Below, piece after piece: positions 37,201 through 49,223 of a DNA stretch of 64,000 nucleotides. Where the stretch lies: NCBI RefSeq assembly GCF_949987535.1, contig NC_080071.1, positions 30,073,343 through 30,137,342 on the forward strand, given 5' to 3'. The stretch is from Balaenoptera acutorostrata. Taxonomy: Eukaryota; Chordata; Mammalia; Artiodactyla; Balaenopteridae. Below the pieces are notes generated by a model. The model saw only the letters and a program-made list of their open reading frames with translations, was not told where the DNA came from and did not search any database. A program made the position numbers and the translations under genes. Numbering within the stretch: the stretch's first letter is position 1; every line of letters starts with the position of its first letter.

Positions 37201-37364
37201 AAAAGGAGCTTGAAAGTGGAGGCTGCAGCTGTCAGAGTAACTCCACTGATCTTGCCTAATGTGATAGGAGAAAGAGCTATAGAGTAATGTTCTTGGCAAA
37301 AAAAACAAAAAACAAAAAAACCTTCTATTTTAACTTTTGTGTTAAAATAAAGAGGCGATATTTA
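34231..37364. other. Intronic sequence, mostly unassigned
   Basis: 35410-35720 may be a very old reversed L1 piece ('aggcaatctctatcctgaat'), followed by a TA/TG simple repeat at about 35608-35645. 36775-36900 has weak forward MIR similarity. The rest looks unique, with no supported exon. Confidence 0.45.
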
Positions 37365-37610
37365 GTAGAAAGGAATGTGGTCTCTGGAATCAGATTGCCT
37401 GGATTTGAATCCCCAAATTCATTACTTGCTAACTGTGTTTTTAGGCAAGTGACCTAAATAGTTTCTCTGTGTCTGTAAGATGGGAATGATAGTAGCACCT
37501 ACCCCATACGGTTCTCATAAGATGCAAATAAGTTAATACATATGAAACTCTTATGATGGTACCAGGCATAAAATAAGCACTCAAGGAATGCCAGCTATTA
37601 CTGTCTTAAT
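37365..37610 (+). repeat. MIR SINE
   Basis: Forward MIR: 'ggtctctggaatcagattgc', 'tggatttgaatccccaaatt', 'aagatgggaatgatagtagc' and 'taagcactcaaggaatgcca'. Confidence 0.85.
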
Positions 37611-37959
37611 AAAAATACATAGGTGATCCTCAAAGAGAGCCAAGTAAGTAGAAGTACTGTTCACTTCATAAAGATGACTATTGCTGTTAAGTTTGAAGCC
37701 ACAATTACTTCACTTCAAAACTTTGTGGAAGTGAATGTGTCCGATATAATACAGAAACCCCTTCGAAGGGTTTTCATAAGTCCTGTTGTACTTGACTGGA
37801 GAAGTGATGAAATACGAGTGTAATATGAGTGTAATATGTTTATACTGTCTCTTTGTTCATACTTTATGAAAGTCATCAGCTTTGAGTTTTTGTAGGAAAA
37901 TAGGAATTTAATCTTTTTGTACTTAGAGGTAAAAGGATAGATTTATGTATTTTAAAGTA

Positions 37960-38270
37960 CAGTTGGCCCTCTGTATTTGTGGGTTCTACTTCCACAAATT
38001 CAACCAACCAGGGATTGAAAATATTTGGGGAAAAAAAACTCCAGAAAGTTTCAAAAAGCAAAATTTGAATTTGCCATGTACTAGCAACTATTTACATAGC
38101 ATTTACATTGTATGAGGTATTCTAGAAATGATTTAGAGTATACAGGAGAATGTGTATAGGTTGTATGCAAATACTACACCATTTTATATAAGGGGTTTTA
38201 ACATCCTTGGATTTTGTTATTTGATATTGATATTTGGAATCAATGCCCCATGGATACTGAGGGACGACTG
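37960..38270. mobile_element. Tigger-derived (MER2-like) Tc/mariner element
   Basis: Terminal repeats cagttggccctctgtatttg at the left and tggatactgagggacgactg at the right are imperfect inverted repeats. It is flanked by TA on both sides (37958-37959 and 38271-38272), the Tc/mariner target. The interior has the recognised 'atttacatagcatttacatt' and 'ccattttatataaggg' segments. 311 bases, non-autonomous, no ORF. Confidence 0.93.
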
Positions 38271-38272
38271 TA

Positions 38273-39374
38273 TCAATATACATAGTTTATACTAATTTAT
38301 TTCAAAATATATTCTCATTTATCAAACTCCATAGTTTCACTTTGTTTGTAATAATTTGCAAGATATAGTGACATGTTTATATTAAATATTAAATTTTATG
38401 AAAAAACAGATATAAGCCCTACTTCACTCTTCTTTATGTATTTGATAAGCAATGATTTTTTTTCTTACCTTAGATTATGGAACAGCTAAAATGGAAATGT
38501 CTCAAAATTAATAAATTCAATCAGAATCAAAGGAACTATATGCTATTTTTTGTGTGTCCTAACAAGGTATCCTAGTTTTGCACTCAATACAGTATTTTTT
38601 TTTATTATTTAGACCATTCCAGAGTTGACTTTCTTTGATTCCAAATTCCTACTGTTTTGGGTCATGTGAAAAATTGTGTTAGCAGCATTTGGCATGTCTT
38701 TTCCCTTTCCTATACATATTTTGCACAGTTTATGGAAATAGTTGATAAAATTATTTGATTAAGGACAATTTTGGTTAAAATAAAGCTAAAAGTAGAGAAG
38801 TCAAGGGGAGTACTCACACCGTTAATAAAAATTCAGATGTCAATTTAGGAGCTGTTTCTCGTCAGACACTCTGTTTGCTGTCAGAAACACAAAGATAAGT
38901 AAGATTCAGTGGTACCCACTTGGAACTCACAAGCAAGTCAGAGGTTTGTGGCTGTAATCAAAGACGAGGCAAGAAGGTAAGAAACACACCATCAGAGAAT
39001 TACAATGCTTTCAGTGTTGCAACATTCAGAAAAGGTGGCTTTTTGGTGTAACTAGCATTTGACACAAATCCCAAAGGAGGGATAGTGTTGCAGTACAAGG
39101 ACAGGATGAGTGGATAAGATGGAGAAGGGCCCCTAGATAATAACCGGGGACTTTAGTGGACAAGCTCAGTATTGTTTAAGTGCCCTGGTATTGAAAAGAA
39201 TCCCCAATGCAGTCCTTCCCTGTTTCCAGTTTTGCAAGCAGCCCGTTTCTATTCATCAGGACAGAGAGCGTTCTCATCGTGCGGTGTCCACGAATGGCCC
39301 CTTGGTCAGAAACACCGTTTCAGCTGAATACACTGTCTTCAGTTTTCAGGTGTATAAAATCAGGAAGAGGCAGC
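38273..39374. other. Intronic sequence, no feature seen
   Basis: AT-rich and apparently unique. Confidence 0.5.
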
Positions 39375-39630
39375 AGAGCCTAATGCTTAAGAGCTGGGAT
39401 GTTGAAGCCATGCTGCCTGGTCCGTAGTCCCCGTGCCCTCCCTCACTAGCTGTGTGACCTCCGGGCAAGTCATTACACCGCACTGTGCTTGTTTCCTCAT
39501 CTGAAAAAAACTAGGGATGATGTTAACAGGACCTACCTTGTTGTGTGGAATAGTTTCACTAAATGACTTTCTACTTGTAAAGTGCTTAGAACAGCTGCTA
39601 GCACAGAGCAAGCACTCCAGAAATGTTGTA
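39375..39630 (+). repeat. MIR SINE
   Basis: Forward MIR, nearly full length: 'cctaatgcttaagagctggg', 'cactagctgtgtgacctccg', 'tgtttcctcatctgaaaa' and 'aaagtgcttagaacagctgc'. Confidence 0.9.
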
Positions 39631-40014
39631 AAGAAAATAGCCCATGTGCTACCTTCCTCTCTCTAGGATGGTGTGCTGAGTTGAGCTCAGGGGGCTTGCT
39701 CTGGATGTCTTTCTCTGCTTCTGTCTCCTCTATAGATTAGGACCCCTATGCCATGTGGGTGACACCTGGCAGTAAGACACAAGACCTCAACGCTCCGATT
39801 CCCTGCTTTTATGGTACATTTTATTAGTCTTGATTTTAACAAAGAGCCCTTTCAGCCTTGTTGCATGAGGACAATAAACCAGATTCAGTGGGTGGGAGTT
39901 TTTACTAGCTTTCCATTCTAATTTTCAGGCTTGATGGATATAAAAGATTTCCATGTCCAAATAAATGTAGTGGAACACATCTAGGCAGAGAAATGCACGC
40001 TAATTCTGTGGAAT

Positions 40015-40130
40015 TTGAGAGGGGGCTTTCGAGTCAGTGCTGCACTAGGTTTGTGTCCTGGTTTTGCCACTTAGCAGCAGTGTGGACTTGGGCAAGCTAA
40101 TCCCTAAGGCCTCTCTTTCCAATAGAGGTT
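40015..40130 (+). repeat. MIR fragment
   Basis: 'tttcgagtcagtgctgcact', 'tcctggttttgccacttagc' and 'gtgtggacttgggcaagcta' match the forward MIR 5' half. Confidence 0.75.
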
Positions 40131-40457
40131 CCTAGCAGAGTTGCTTCCTCGTCTGGGATCTTTCTGGTGATTCTCTGGTGATTCTGAGTATTCTCTACCC
40201 ACAGCTTGGGACCCAGCTCCTGGTTCTGCAACCAGGCTCCAAAATGGGGTGGTTGTTCTCACTCCTGTTTTCTGTGTACTTTTGAGTTTATGCTTTCCTT
40301 AACAAAATTCCTCTTCTGCCTGTTTAGTGCTACATTCATAAAGGCACACAGGTAAATTCATGCGTTCACATTGCCATCTTTAACCAGCCATCATCTTTAA
40401 ATTTTTAAAGAAACATTCTTTAACTATATTTCTCTTAGCATGACAATGGTGTCTTTT

Positions 40458-40842
40458 TTTATTTTGAATTTTATTTTATTTTTTTATACAGCAGGTTCTT
40501 ATTAGTTACCCATTTTATACACATCAGTGTATACATGTCAATCCCAATCTCCCAATTCATCACACCCCCACCCCCACCCCCCCAAGGCTTTCCCCCCTTG
40601 GTGTCCATACGTTTGTTCTCTACATCTGTGTCTCTATTTCTGCCCTGCAAACTGGTTCATCTCTACCATTTTTCTAGGTTCCACATATATGCATTAATAT
40701 ACGATATTTGTTTTTCTCTTTCTGACTTACTTCACTCTGTATGACAGTCTCTAGTTCATCCACGTCTCTACAAATGACCCAATTTCGTTCCTTTTTATGG
40801 CTGAGTAATATTCCATTGCATATCTGTACCACATCTTCTTTA
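40458..40842 (-). mobile_element. Short 5'-truncated L1
   Basis: Reversed L1 3' end of the 'acagcaggttcttattagtt' 3'UTR type, then the last ORF2 codons in reverse ('ggctgagtaatattccattg'). Target duplication atgacaatggtgtctttt (40440-40457) / atgacaacggtgtctttt (40843-40860), 17 of 18 identical. A C-rich run lies at 40564-40583. Confidence 0.94.
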
Positions 40843-41412
40843 ATGACAACGGTGTCTTTTAAAATTTCTCTGTAAGAATAAATTTAATGCTTCCCTTCTC
40901 CAATCCCTGCTTCCATTAATATAATCTGAGAATTCATCCCTCGATTATTGTTGTTAAATATTTTGTATTAAATTGCCCCTTAAGAACAATAGCATTTAAT
41001 TGGGCAGTGAAATTTAGGGCAATTAGTTATGTTGTTAACAATAGCCCTTTTATTCTAAAATTATACTTTTTGAATTCTTAATTTTTATTTGTATCTCGGT
41101 GGGTTAGAATTGACCAAAGTAATTTTTTAGTAATAGTTAAGGAGTAATGTATTTTCAGAGCTTTTGAATATGTGAGAATATTTTTCATATTTCTTTACAA
41201 ATGAAAGGCAGTTTGGTTAGCAGTAGCTTTCTTTGATGGAACCTTCTCTCTCTTCTGTAAATTTAGTGATGCAAAGGAGAATTTAAGACCACTGGACATT
41301 TGTTCCTTTGATGGTGACATATTTCATTTGATTTGTGTGTTGACTTGTTTTTGTTTTCATGCATGGATATTGAAGGATTTCTTTTTAACCCTAAGATTCA
41401 AAATTTGTCAGA

Positions 41413-41656
41413 CATATATACACTATCAAATGTAAAATAGATAGCCTAGTGGGAAGCAGCCGCATAGCACAGGGAGATCAGCTCGGTGCTTTGTGACCAC
41501 CTAGAGGGGTGGGATAGGGAGGGTGGGAGGGAGACACAAGAGGGAGGGGATATGGGGATATATGTATACGTATAGCTGATTCACTTTGTTATACAGCAGA
41601 AACTAACACAACAATGTAAAGCAATTATACTCCAATAAAGATGTTAAAAAATTTTA
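41413..41656 (+). mobile_element. Short L1 3'UTR insertion, sense to CERS6
   Basis: Forward L1 3'UTR ('gtgggaagcagccgcatagc' to 'ccaataaagatgtt', then a short A-rich tail). Perfect 13-base duplication aaaatttgtcaga at 41400-41412 and 41657-41669. No coding part. Confidence 0.95.
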
Positions 41657-41669
41657 AAAATTTGTCAGA

Positions 41670-44227
41670 ATGTGGCTTTGAATTGATATTGTTTGGGATA
41701 CAATTTGGTCCTTATTTCTTCTTTTCAGTCGGTTTTTTCTTTTTCAGTTGTGTGTTTGATTATTACTTCTGTTTAAGTCTGTCACATGTGTTTTCTCAGA
41801 AGCACCTATAATTAGACTTAGTTTTTCTGGTCCTCCAGATCTTGGGTCTTCTTTCATCTATTGGTTCTTTTCTCCAGCCCTATGGGGGTGTTCATCCTCT
41901 ACATCAATGTTTTAATTTTAAGCAGGATGTGTCTACATTGTCCTCCCCCCTCCCCTTCATGTGGATAATATTCTGTCACTTCATTTTTTACAATCCTTGT
42001 ATTGCTTCTTTGTTTCACTTATAATCTCTTTTTATCTTGCCCAGTAGTCTTATACTAATTTATGGCTTTCTACTTCTGTTTTTAGGGGACGTATTTTTTT
42101 AGGGGACATACCTTAACAGCACCAAATACTTCCATAAAAATTACATCCCTTCCTCTAGGGAGTTAGTTTTAGGAGATGATTCTTTCTTTTGATCTTTAGC
42201 ATGCTCTTTTCTTTCAGTATTTATGCAATACTTCCTAGTAGACCTGCATTGACGTTTAGATGTTTTTTCATTCCTGAATTTGGAAATATCCATCTAGACC
42301 TGCTCATAGAGAAGATGTATGCATTGACCTTGACCCCACTCTCTGTCCTCTTTTTTGCTAGTAAAAGTCCGCTTTTAGACCTCTGCCCTTGTAGCAGGTT
42401 GATGTTGGTAGGCCTTGGCCCACTTTCAATGGACCAGAAGAATCTGATGTAGAGCAGCTATCTCCGTTTCTTGTTCTCTGTCATTTATATGGATTATAAG
42501 AACTCCAACCTCCAGAATGTAATACCACCATAGATCATCTTTCCCCTTAGTCATCTTTTCTGTAACTGAAACTCCCAGGGTGCTAAGTACTTCCTTTTTT
42601 TCTCACTCATCTTTTGAACAGTCACTAATTGATGGGGTGAGGGGATTCTCCTGCTGCCTCAAAAAGTATCATTCATGACAGAGAGCTGTCTAGGTTTCTG
42701 ACTGGCAGATTTTTGCATTTCTGTACAAATGGCAGAAAGTGGAGACAGGAAGATATACTAAGATTTTCCTACTTCCTTTTTTAAGACCCATAGCTTGTTT
42801 CTTGTTGCCTCTAATTACATTTTTTAAATCTAATTTTATTCTTTTTTTCTGCTGTAAAATTCTCTGATTCTTGCAGTAGGTTGAAGGTTATTTCTTCCTT
42901 TTTTGTGGTTGCATGCACCTTTATTTACCTTTCTTTTCATAGGTATTTTAGTGGGAGGTTGAGAGAGGCTGTATCAGGGGCTGGTAGCTAGACACCATTT
43001 AAAACTGTAACTTACATGAAACTACACAAATAAAAAAAGGACTTTCCGAATGTGGCAAAATGCTTGAAATTTTTGCTTCTGTATATATTTTGTGGAAGTA
43101 AAGTCTGCCTTATAGATATTCATCACAGGTTGTTATTCAAATGATGGAGGCATTCATGTTCCTGAAATACAACCTATGTCTTGTGAAAGCGGGGTCATTC
43201 TATGAAAGAAAATGTAGTTACATGAGTGATTGTAGGGATTTCAGTGACTTCCATAAATTTTTTGTCATCCATAAAAACTGCCTGATCTGAGTGTCTTAGA
43301 GCTGAAACAGCTGTTATAAATCATTTAATCTAGGAGTTGCAAATTCAGTTGTCTTCAGGGGCCAGAAAAATGACTTGCAAATGCGTGAAGTAGGTTGGTT
43401 TAATACAATCAGGAGTGGGAGGGGCTCAAGAGGAGTGGAGATTACTTGTTCCACCAAATCCTTAGGCCATCAATATGTCAAAACAGTGTAAATATCAGAA
43501 ACAGTATAATATAAACCCACTCTCCCATTATAGAGATGGAACTGAGGTCAAGGGATATTAGTAGATTTGCTCGAAGTTAGGAGAATCTATGTATCTAGAC
43601 CAGAACCAGCTGTATAATTTGCAGGGCCCAATGCAAAATAAAATATGGGGCCCCTTGTTCAACAATTATTAAGAATTTCGAGATAGTGACAGCAAAACAT
43701 TAAACCAAGCATGGGACCGTGTGTAACTGCACAAGTTACACACCCTTGGAGCCATCCCTGGTCTTAACTTCTGATTTAGAATTTGTGCATCCCAACAGAA
43801 GGAAGCACAAAGATACTTTTCACCCATAACCACCAAAAATTGATAATGGAGATGGGGTTAAAATTAAGTCCTTGACTTTGATACTGCAGTATATGAACTG
43901 CCCTTCCTTACAAGAGGGCTTTTGTAAGAGGTTTTAGAATCATTGCTTTTTGTTCCTTCCTGAATTCAGGCTTTATGGATTATTAGTTGATGATTTTCAA
44001 CCCTTAAGTTCAAAGCTCTTCTCTCAGTGTTAGTTCTGACATGATTTCCAGCATGTTTGAAGAGTCAGTCAGTCCAGGAATAAAACTCAGGGACACTTGT
44101 GTCTACCATTGGGTCTTACTGAGCTCTCTGAGGCCCCCTACCATACTTCTTACTTCAAAAGAGCTGTCATCTCTTCCAGAAAATTTTGTCTGTAACCTGA
44201 ATCATCTCCTAAAATAAACTTTTCAAA
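41670..44227. other. Intronic sequence, mostly unassigned
   Basis: 43500-43590 has a weak reversed MIR core. An 87-codon ORF at 42189-42452 shows no recognised domain, Kozak context or splice structure and is treated as chance. Confidence 0.45.
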
Positions 44228-44240
44228 AAAATCTTATTTG

Positions 44241-44433
44241 TTATGGTCACCAAAGGGGAAGGGGGGGAGGATAAATTAGGAGTTTGGGATTAACATATAC
44301 ACACTACTATATATAAAATAGATAACCAATAAATATATATAAATATAAATATAACCTACTATATAGCACAGGGAACTACACTCAATATTTTGTAATAACC
44401 TATATGGGAAAAGAATCTCAAAAAGAATATAAG
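44241..44433 (+). mobile_element. Short older L1 3'UTR insertion, sense to CERS6
   Basis: 'ggagtttgggattaacatat', 'atagcacagggaactacact' and 'caatattttgtaataaccta' are forward L1 3'UTR. Perfect 13-base duplication aaaatcttatttg at 44228-44240 and 44434-44446. Confidence 0.92.
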
Positions 44434-44446
44434 AAAATCTTATTTG

Positions 44447-45404
44447 AAATTTTTACATGGCTTGCAAACACAAAAAGCAATTTGCCTCCTGACAAATTAA
44501 AGTTGACTAGTCACTTTCTCCTTTGTGTTCATTTACAACTTGTAACCCAAGATTTCATGAACAGCATGACCTCAGGAATGCTATTTAGAGAAATCAATCA
44601 GTTTTTAAAGGCACAGCTATTCACACTCAGAAAATATAAGAAGTAAAATCGAGAATTGAGTACCAGGATAAGAGTTTTTTTCGTAGTAACCGTATATATA
44701 CACACACTATGTATATAAGTTATATAAAGTCTTTATATAAAGTCTCATATTTTAAAAGACTTAAACATTCAATTCATTTGTCATCGAAAGAGAACTTAAA
44801 ATTTTTTCCTCATTAAAAAAGTGAATGTCTAACAGCTAGACATAGAGTTTGGGATGGTATAAGGTTGTTGTTAACAGTTGCACATCAGATGGATGATTTG
44901 GATTCCAAATGGGTTCCCTTAGCAATATCCAGAAAGATGCCAATAAAAATTTGTTAAAAGATGAAGGAAAAATATGTTACCTGATTTAAAAATATTATAC
45001 CTTTTATTTTTAAAAAAAATATGAACAAAAGTTAAGTCATTTACTTAATATCTGAAACAGGCAAAGAATTCAAAGCTATCTTATATACCTTAATATTTGT
45101 AAAATCTGTTCGTTTATGAGCGATGAACAAGAGGAGATTCACATGTTGGTAGAAGAGAAGATGAGCAAATGGGCAAATACAGTAACTGAGTGAAAGAAAA
45201 TTTGTTATGAATATAATTATTAATATTTAAAATATTTGCACTATGCCATGCACATAAGTGTATGTGTTTAGCCAGAACTGAAATCGCTCATTAAGTTTAA
45301 TCCCTGGTTGGGGCAGAGGTATGTGTAGGGGGGGTTCATTTAATGGACTTTTTTCACTCACGTATTTCAGAATGTGCTGTGAAATATTTAAATTGAATAT
45401 CATA
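44447..45404. other. Intron immediately upstream of the CERS6 exon
   Basis: AT-rich, with a TA-rich simple stretch at about 44690-44755 that includes the duplicated unit tatataaagtct. No other exon recognised. Confidence 0.5.
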
Positions 45405-45428
45405 GAATTTTTTTTAACCTTTCCACAG
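45405..45428 (+). promoter_or_regulatory. CERS6: 3' splice acceptor of the CERS6 exon
   Basis: The sequence 'gaattttttttaacctttcc' followed by acag is a long pyrimidine tract with the AG at 45427-45428. This is a strong acceptor and fixes the start of the exon at 45429. Confidence 0.85.
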
Positions 45429-45486
45429 GTGGAAATTTTCATTTGGCCTTTATATATTTACCTATGGAGTCCGGTTCCTGAAAAAG
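45429..45486 (+). CDS. CERS6: Ceramide synthase 6, single internal exon (start of TLC domain)
   Basis: Ceramide synthase 6 is an endoplasmic-reticulum multipass membrane enzyme that N-acylates sphingoid bases, mainly with C14-C16 acyl-CoA. The 58-nt exon starts with the last base of a split codon (phase 2 entry, probably AT|G) and ends on a codon boundary. It reads WKFSFGLYIFTYGVRFLKK, matching the segment at the Hox-like/TLC junction that forms a transmembrane helix start. FTYGVRFLKK separates CERS6 from CERS5 (FCYGIRFL, from memory) and from CERS2-4. Compared with human CERS6 as I remember it, there are three changes: Arg to Lys, Tyr to Gly and Val to Ile. Splice signals on both sides argue against a processed pseudogene. 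The flanking exons are not in the window. Frame 1 is also open (VEIFIW…), but only the frame given matches a known protein. Confidence 0.85.
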
Positions 45487-45492
45487 GTAGGT
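45487..45492 (+). promoter_or_regulatory. CERS6: 5' splice donor of the CERS6 exon
   Basis: AAAAAG|gtaggt is close to the consensus MAG|GTRAGT and fixes the exon end at 45486. Confidence 0.82.
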
Positions 45493-47319
45493 TCTGTCAA
45501 GTTACTTTATGTAATTCTTATGTAACTGTAAGCCTCTGTCTCATTTTTTATGTTGTGGCAGTAGTAGAATTTTAAACAATCATAACACACTTGCTAAGAA
45601 TTATTTGTACATTTTTCTTTGATTTATAAAAATATTGGCGGTTTATTCTTTGTAGTAAACAACTTTCAGGCATCTGCCGAAAATACTTTTGAAAATAATT
45701 TGTTTTTCCAGTGATAGATGTTACTAAGTCCATTGACCACTCTAGTTGGTTATTTGCTACCTATGGGCATTAGAACCTTATAAAATCCATCTCAGGCTTG
45801 GAAAGAATTTAGAGTTGCCACATCACACATCACACAACTTGAAAACATCACTTGTGGCATTTTGTGTTATCACTGTAGCCTTTATCAGTAGAAATTAGAG
45901 TTTAGTGTCTTGCAAAGCTACCAACAGGGTAACACCAACTGCCAGTGGAAAATTCAACTCCTTTTATAGACTGTGTTCCCTGGCTGCTATTTTGCTCTTC
46001 TGCATGAACAGAGGCACCTTTACCTATGAAAGCAATTCTTTGAGGCCGTCATAGTCTTTTTCTTCTGATTTCAGTGCTTAATGGCACTACTGACAAGTTA
46101 GGCTGCTTAACTTCAAGTCTCACAAAGACGTTCTCACAGTCATGCAATAGTGAGTAGGCAGAAAATGGGAAATTATTTTAAAAAATGTTTTATGGTATTA
46201 CCCTTTAAAGTGATATCAATGTTATCTTTATTTAGCAAAAAAATTTTTTCAAACTGGGGCATTGGGCCAAGTGGCACGCCTTACTAGTAAATTCTCATGT
46301 AAATGTTGATATGAAAATTGCAAATACATTTTCATTTTTCAAGTCTGAGTTGTAAGATATTGTCTGCCCTTGGCAAATTCTATTATAAATAATAGTTGTT
46401 TCCCAATATCATATTTTCCTAGAGGAAATAGTTCTTTTTACTTGTCTTTTCCTTTAGTAACTGCACTTATTTTTCACTTAATAAGACTACATGGCCCAGA
46501 GGTCACTTGAATAGATTTAAAAGAATGAACTTCACTCTGTAAAATTTCTAAGTATGAAGACATTCTCAACTGGGGTAAATAAATGTGGTGGAAAGTGCTT
46601 ATTTTGGAACCCTACTGTTCTAGTTTTCAAATTTATGTATCTAGGGGAAAAAATGGAAAGAATGGCTGTAGAGCTTTTATGCTTGCAACTTGACTACCTT
46701 GGAAGAGGAAATAGCTTTGGATGGAATTTCAGCTGACATGGGAGAGCTGGGCTTCATGGGAATGTCGAGTTGCTAACTGAGGTCACGGTTTGGAATTCAC
46801 GTCGGGTTCCGTTGGTGAAGGGCTTTGATGGTGAGCAAGGAGAGATGGTGAGAGCCAGGAGCACTTTTTTGCCCTTTTCCCTAGATCTGCAGGATGTGGT
46901 CTCTTTTAAAAGCTCTCATTCAGCAAGCCTGGCCATCTGTCATCAGAACAGGAAACGCTTTGACACTTAGCTCTGCTTCATTCTGTCCCTGACACAGACG
47001 GAATGGAAGGAGAGTAGTTTTCACCCCCTAGTCTTCAGTGGCTCTGTAGAAGGCAGTAAAAGGGCTTGTCAATAGAATGTTTGCCTGGAAATTGTTGTTC
47101 CTTAAACTATAACAGTTTCCTTTCAGCTGCCTCTAGATATAACAAATGCTTGAAAATGAAAGGAGAAATAGATGTTGTTCTTCTTGTTGGATTAATTTGT
47201 ATTTGGGGTTTCTTCCTTTGATACTCTCTAAGAAGCACTCAGTTTTGTATGAGCTGTACGGTTTAGTGTTTAGTCATACTGCGAGATAGAAAAGTGTGCA
47301 TAAACTCCATATGAGCTAA
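45493..47319. other. CERS6 downstream intron, no feature seen
   Basis: Unique AT-rich sequence. The next expected CERS6 exon (encoding TPWLW…) was searched for by eye and not found here or further right. Confidence 0.5.
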
Positions 47320-47480
47320 CTGGGAAGGACTTCATAAGCTATCTTGTCCAACTCGTTCATTTCACAGCTGAGGAAGCAGAAGTTCAGAGAGGGTAGATGG
47401 CATTCCACAGGTCGTACAGTGAGTTTATGAAAGGGCTGAATCTCAAGTGAAACGCACACTGCTATCTCTTATTCTAGTAC
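47320..47480 (-). repeat. MIR-family SINE, diverged
   Basis: Reversed core: 'ttcacagctgaggaagcaga', 'gttcagagagggtagatggc' and 'ccacaggtcgtacagtgag'. Confidence 0.6.
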
Positions 47481-49040
47481 TTTCCCCACTTTACCAGCCC
47501 ACCTTAACCTCATGACTTCCTTTAGTGAAGTTAGCAAACTTAACCTAATGTAGTCGTTGTTTCTGTTTAGAACTTTAAATACTTACTTTAATGGATATTT
47601 AAAATATATTTCTGTTAACTTCTTGGAATGGACAATATATTTGCCCATCTAACCAAAAGGAAGAGAAATTATTATGAAGGCAGCACCAGAAGTAGTCAAA
47701 ACAAGGTAATTCCAATTTTCACAATACCCTAAATGTTTTAAAATAAAATAGCAGGGTAGTGGACCAATTTTAAAATATGAAAGGCCACAGCTGCTTCTTA
47801 TTCCCAGCATCCAAAATGTGGATCATTACATGTGCTGTTAGAAAAATACCTAGGCAACTTGCACTGTCCAATTTTCTTCTGCTTTTAGGTCAAATGAATC
47901 TGATACGTCTCATCTTCTAGGGTGTATTAAGTAACCTTAAGTACCCTTTCTACCCTGAAATTCTATGCTCCCGTTAAAGAGATATTTACCAAATGCAAAG
48001 TACCATGCACCCATGATAGAGAATCTTAGAAAATAAAAAACAAATCAATTAATAAAAAATTTTGAAAACCATAGAACTTTAGATGTAAAAGTTATCATGC
48101 CTATCATCTAAATACCTCATTTCATAGATGAGGCTATGAGGTATCAAATCTCTAGTATAAGAATAGCTTGAGTTTTCTCTGCCATATTCAAATACATTCA
48201 GGCTGAATACTTAAATTTTATTAAACGCTGTTAACCTTTCCAATTTGAATTGGCTTAATCCTGTGGGGAGAACATATATATTTTCCTGGGTTTACCAAGT
48301 CATCGTAGATTTTCAGTGTATATATATGACCGATTTAAGTGCCCTCAGTTTAAAAATATTCTTTGTATTGAGAAATAAGGCAGTTGAGAGTTTTTAAATA
48401 CATATAAACTAGGTTTATGTCGGTACACACTTGTGCGGTCTTAGTCTGAGCCCTCTGAGAAACAGACACCGAGAAGAGATTAAATGTGTAAGAAATTGAT
48501 TAGGGGAAGTGTCTATAAGAGAAAATGGGGAGGGAGTTGGCCGGGAGGCTGGAAGAGCCTTCAGACCACAATGTATGTCTGACCATGTGTGCGGGAGAGA
48601 GGGAAAGGAGGAAAGTGGGGGTGAGCCTCTAAGAATGCTTGCTGTGCCTTTCTAAGAAAAATTCAGTCAGGCCACTGGGCAGTCCTGGGGCCGCAGTTGA
48701 TCATCAAAGGAGACCTATGCCTCCCAGAAATGGGCTCGCTGTAGTATTCCTGTTGTGCTCAGTCATAGGCTGCCAGCAGCCTGTGGGCAGCGGGGCCTTC
48801 ATGCAAATACTGCTGTGGATTTTACTGCACAGCAGCGGGGCCCTGAGTCAGCCACAGTCCCAGCAGTCCAAGATCTAAGAGGTGCATTCTCATGGTTGCC
48901 ATGTGTGCTTAATTTTTAAAATATTCCAGCTTTTCTGAAGAAAGGATACATCATGGGATAAGACCTTACGCAACATAGAAATGGTTTTCATATGCAAGGT
49001 ATCTAGAAGCATAGAGAAATATTTATCTATTGTCCTTTTT
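47481..49040. other. CERS6 intron, partly old-repeat-like
   Basis: 48070-48150 has a weak reversed MIR core. 48425-48890 ('gagaaacagacaccgagaag' onward) looks like a diverged interspersed repeat or LTR that I cannot name. An ORF of 79 codons there has no recognised domain. Confidence 0.4.
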
Positions 49041-49223
49041 TTTGAATTTTATTTTATTATTTTTTAATACAGCAGGTTCTTATTAGTTATCTATTTTATA
49101 CATATTAGCGTATACATGTCAATCCCAATCTCCCAATTCATCCCACCACCACCACCCACCCGCTTTCCCCCCTTGGTGTCCGTACATTTGTTCTCTACAT
49201 CTTTGTCTCTATTTCTGCCTTGC
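49041..49223 (-). mobile_element. Short L1 3'UTR fragment
   Basis: Reversed L1 3'UTR of the same type as 40458-40842 ('acagcaggttcttattagtt', 'caatctcccaattcatccca', 'cccccttggtgtccgtac'). The target duplication is not clear. Confidence 0.88.

Noticed and set aside
42189..42452. 87-codon ORF in non-repeat sequence.
   Set aside because: No recognisable domain, no splice context and composition typical of chance ORFs.
45321..45575. Frame 1 ORF of 84 codons across the CERS6 exon.
   Set aside because: It reads through both splice sites into the intron. Only frame 2 inside 45429-45486 matches a known protein.
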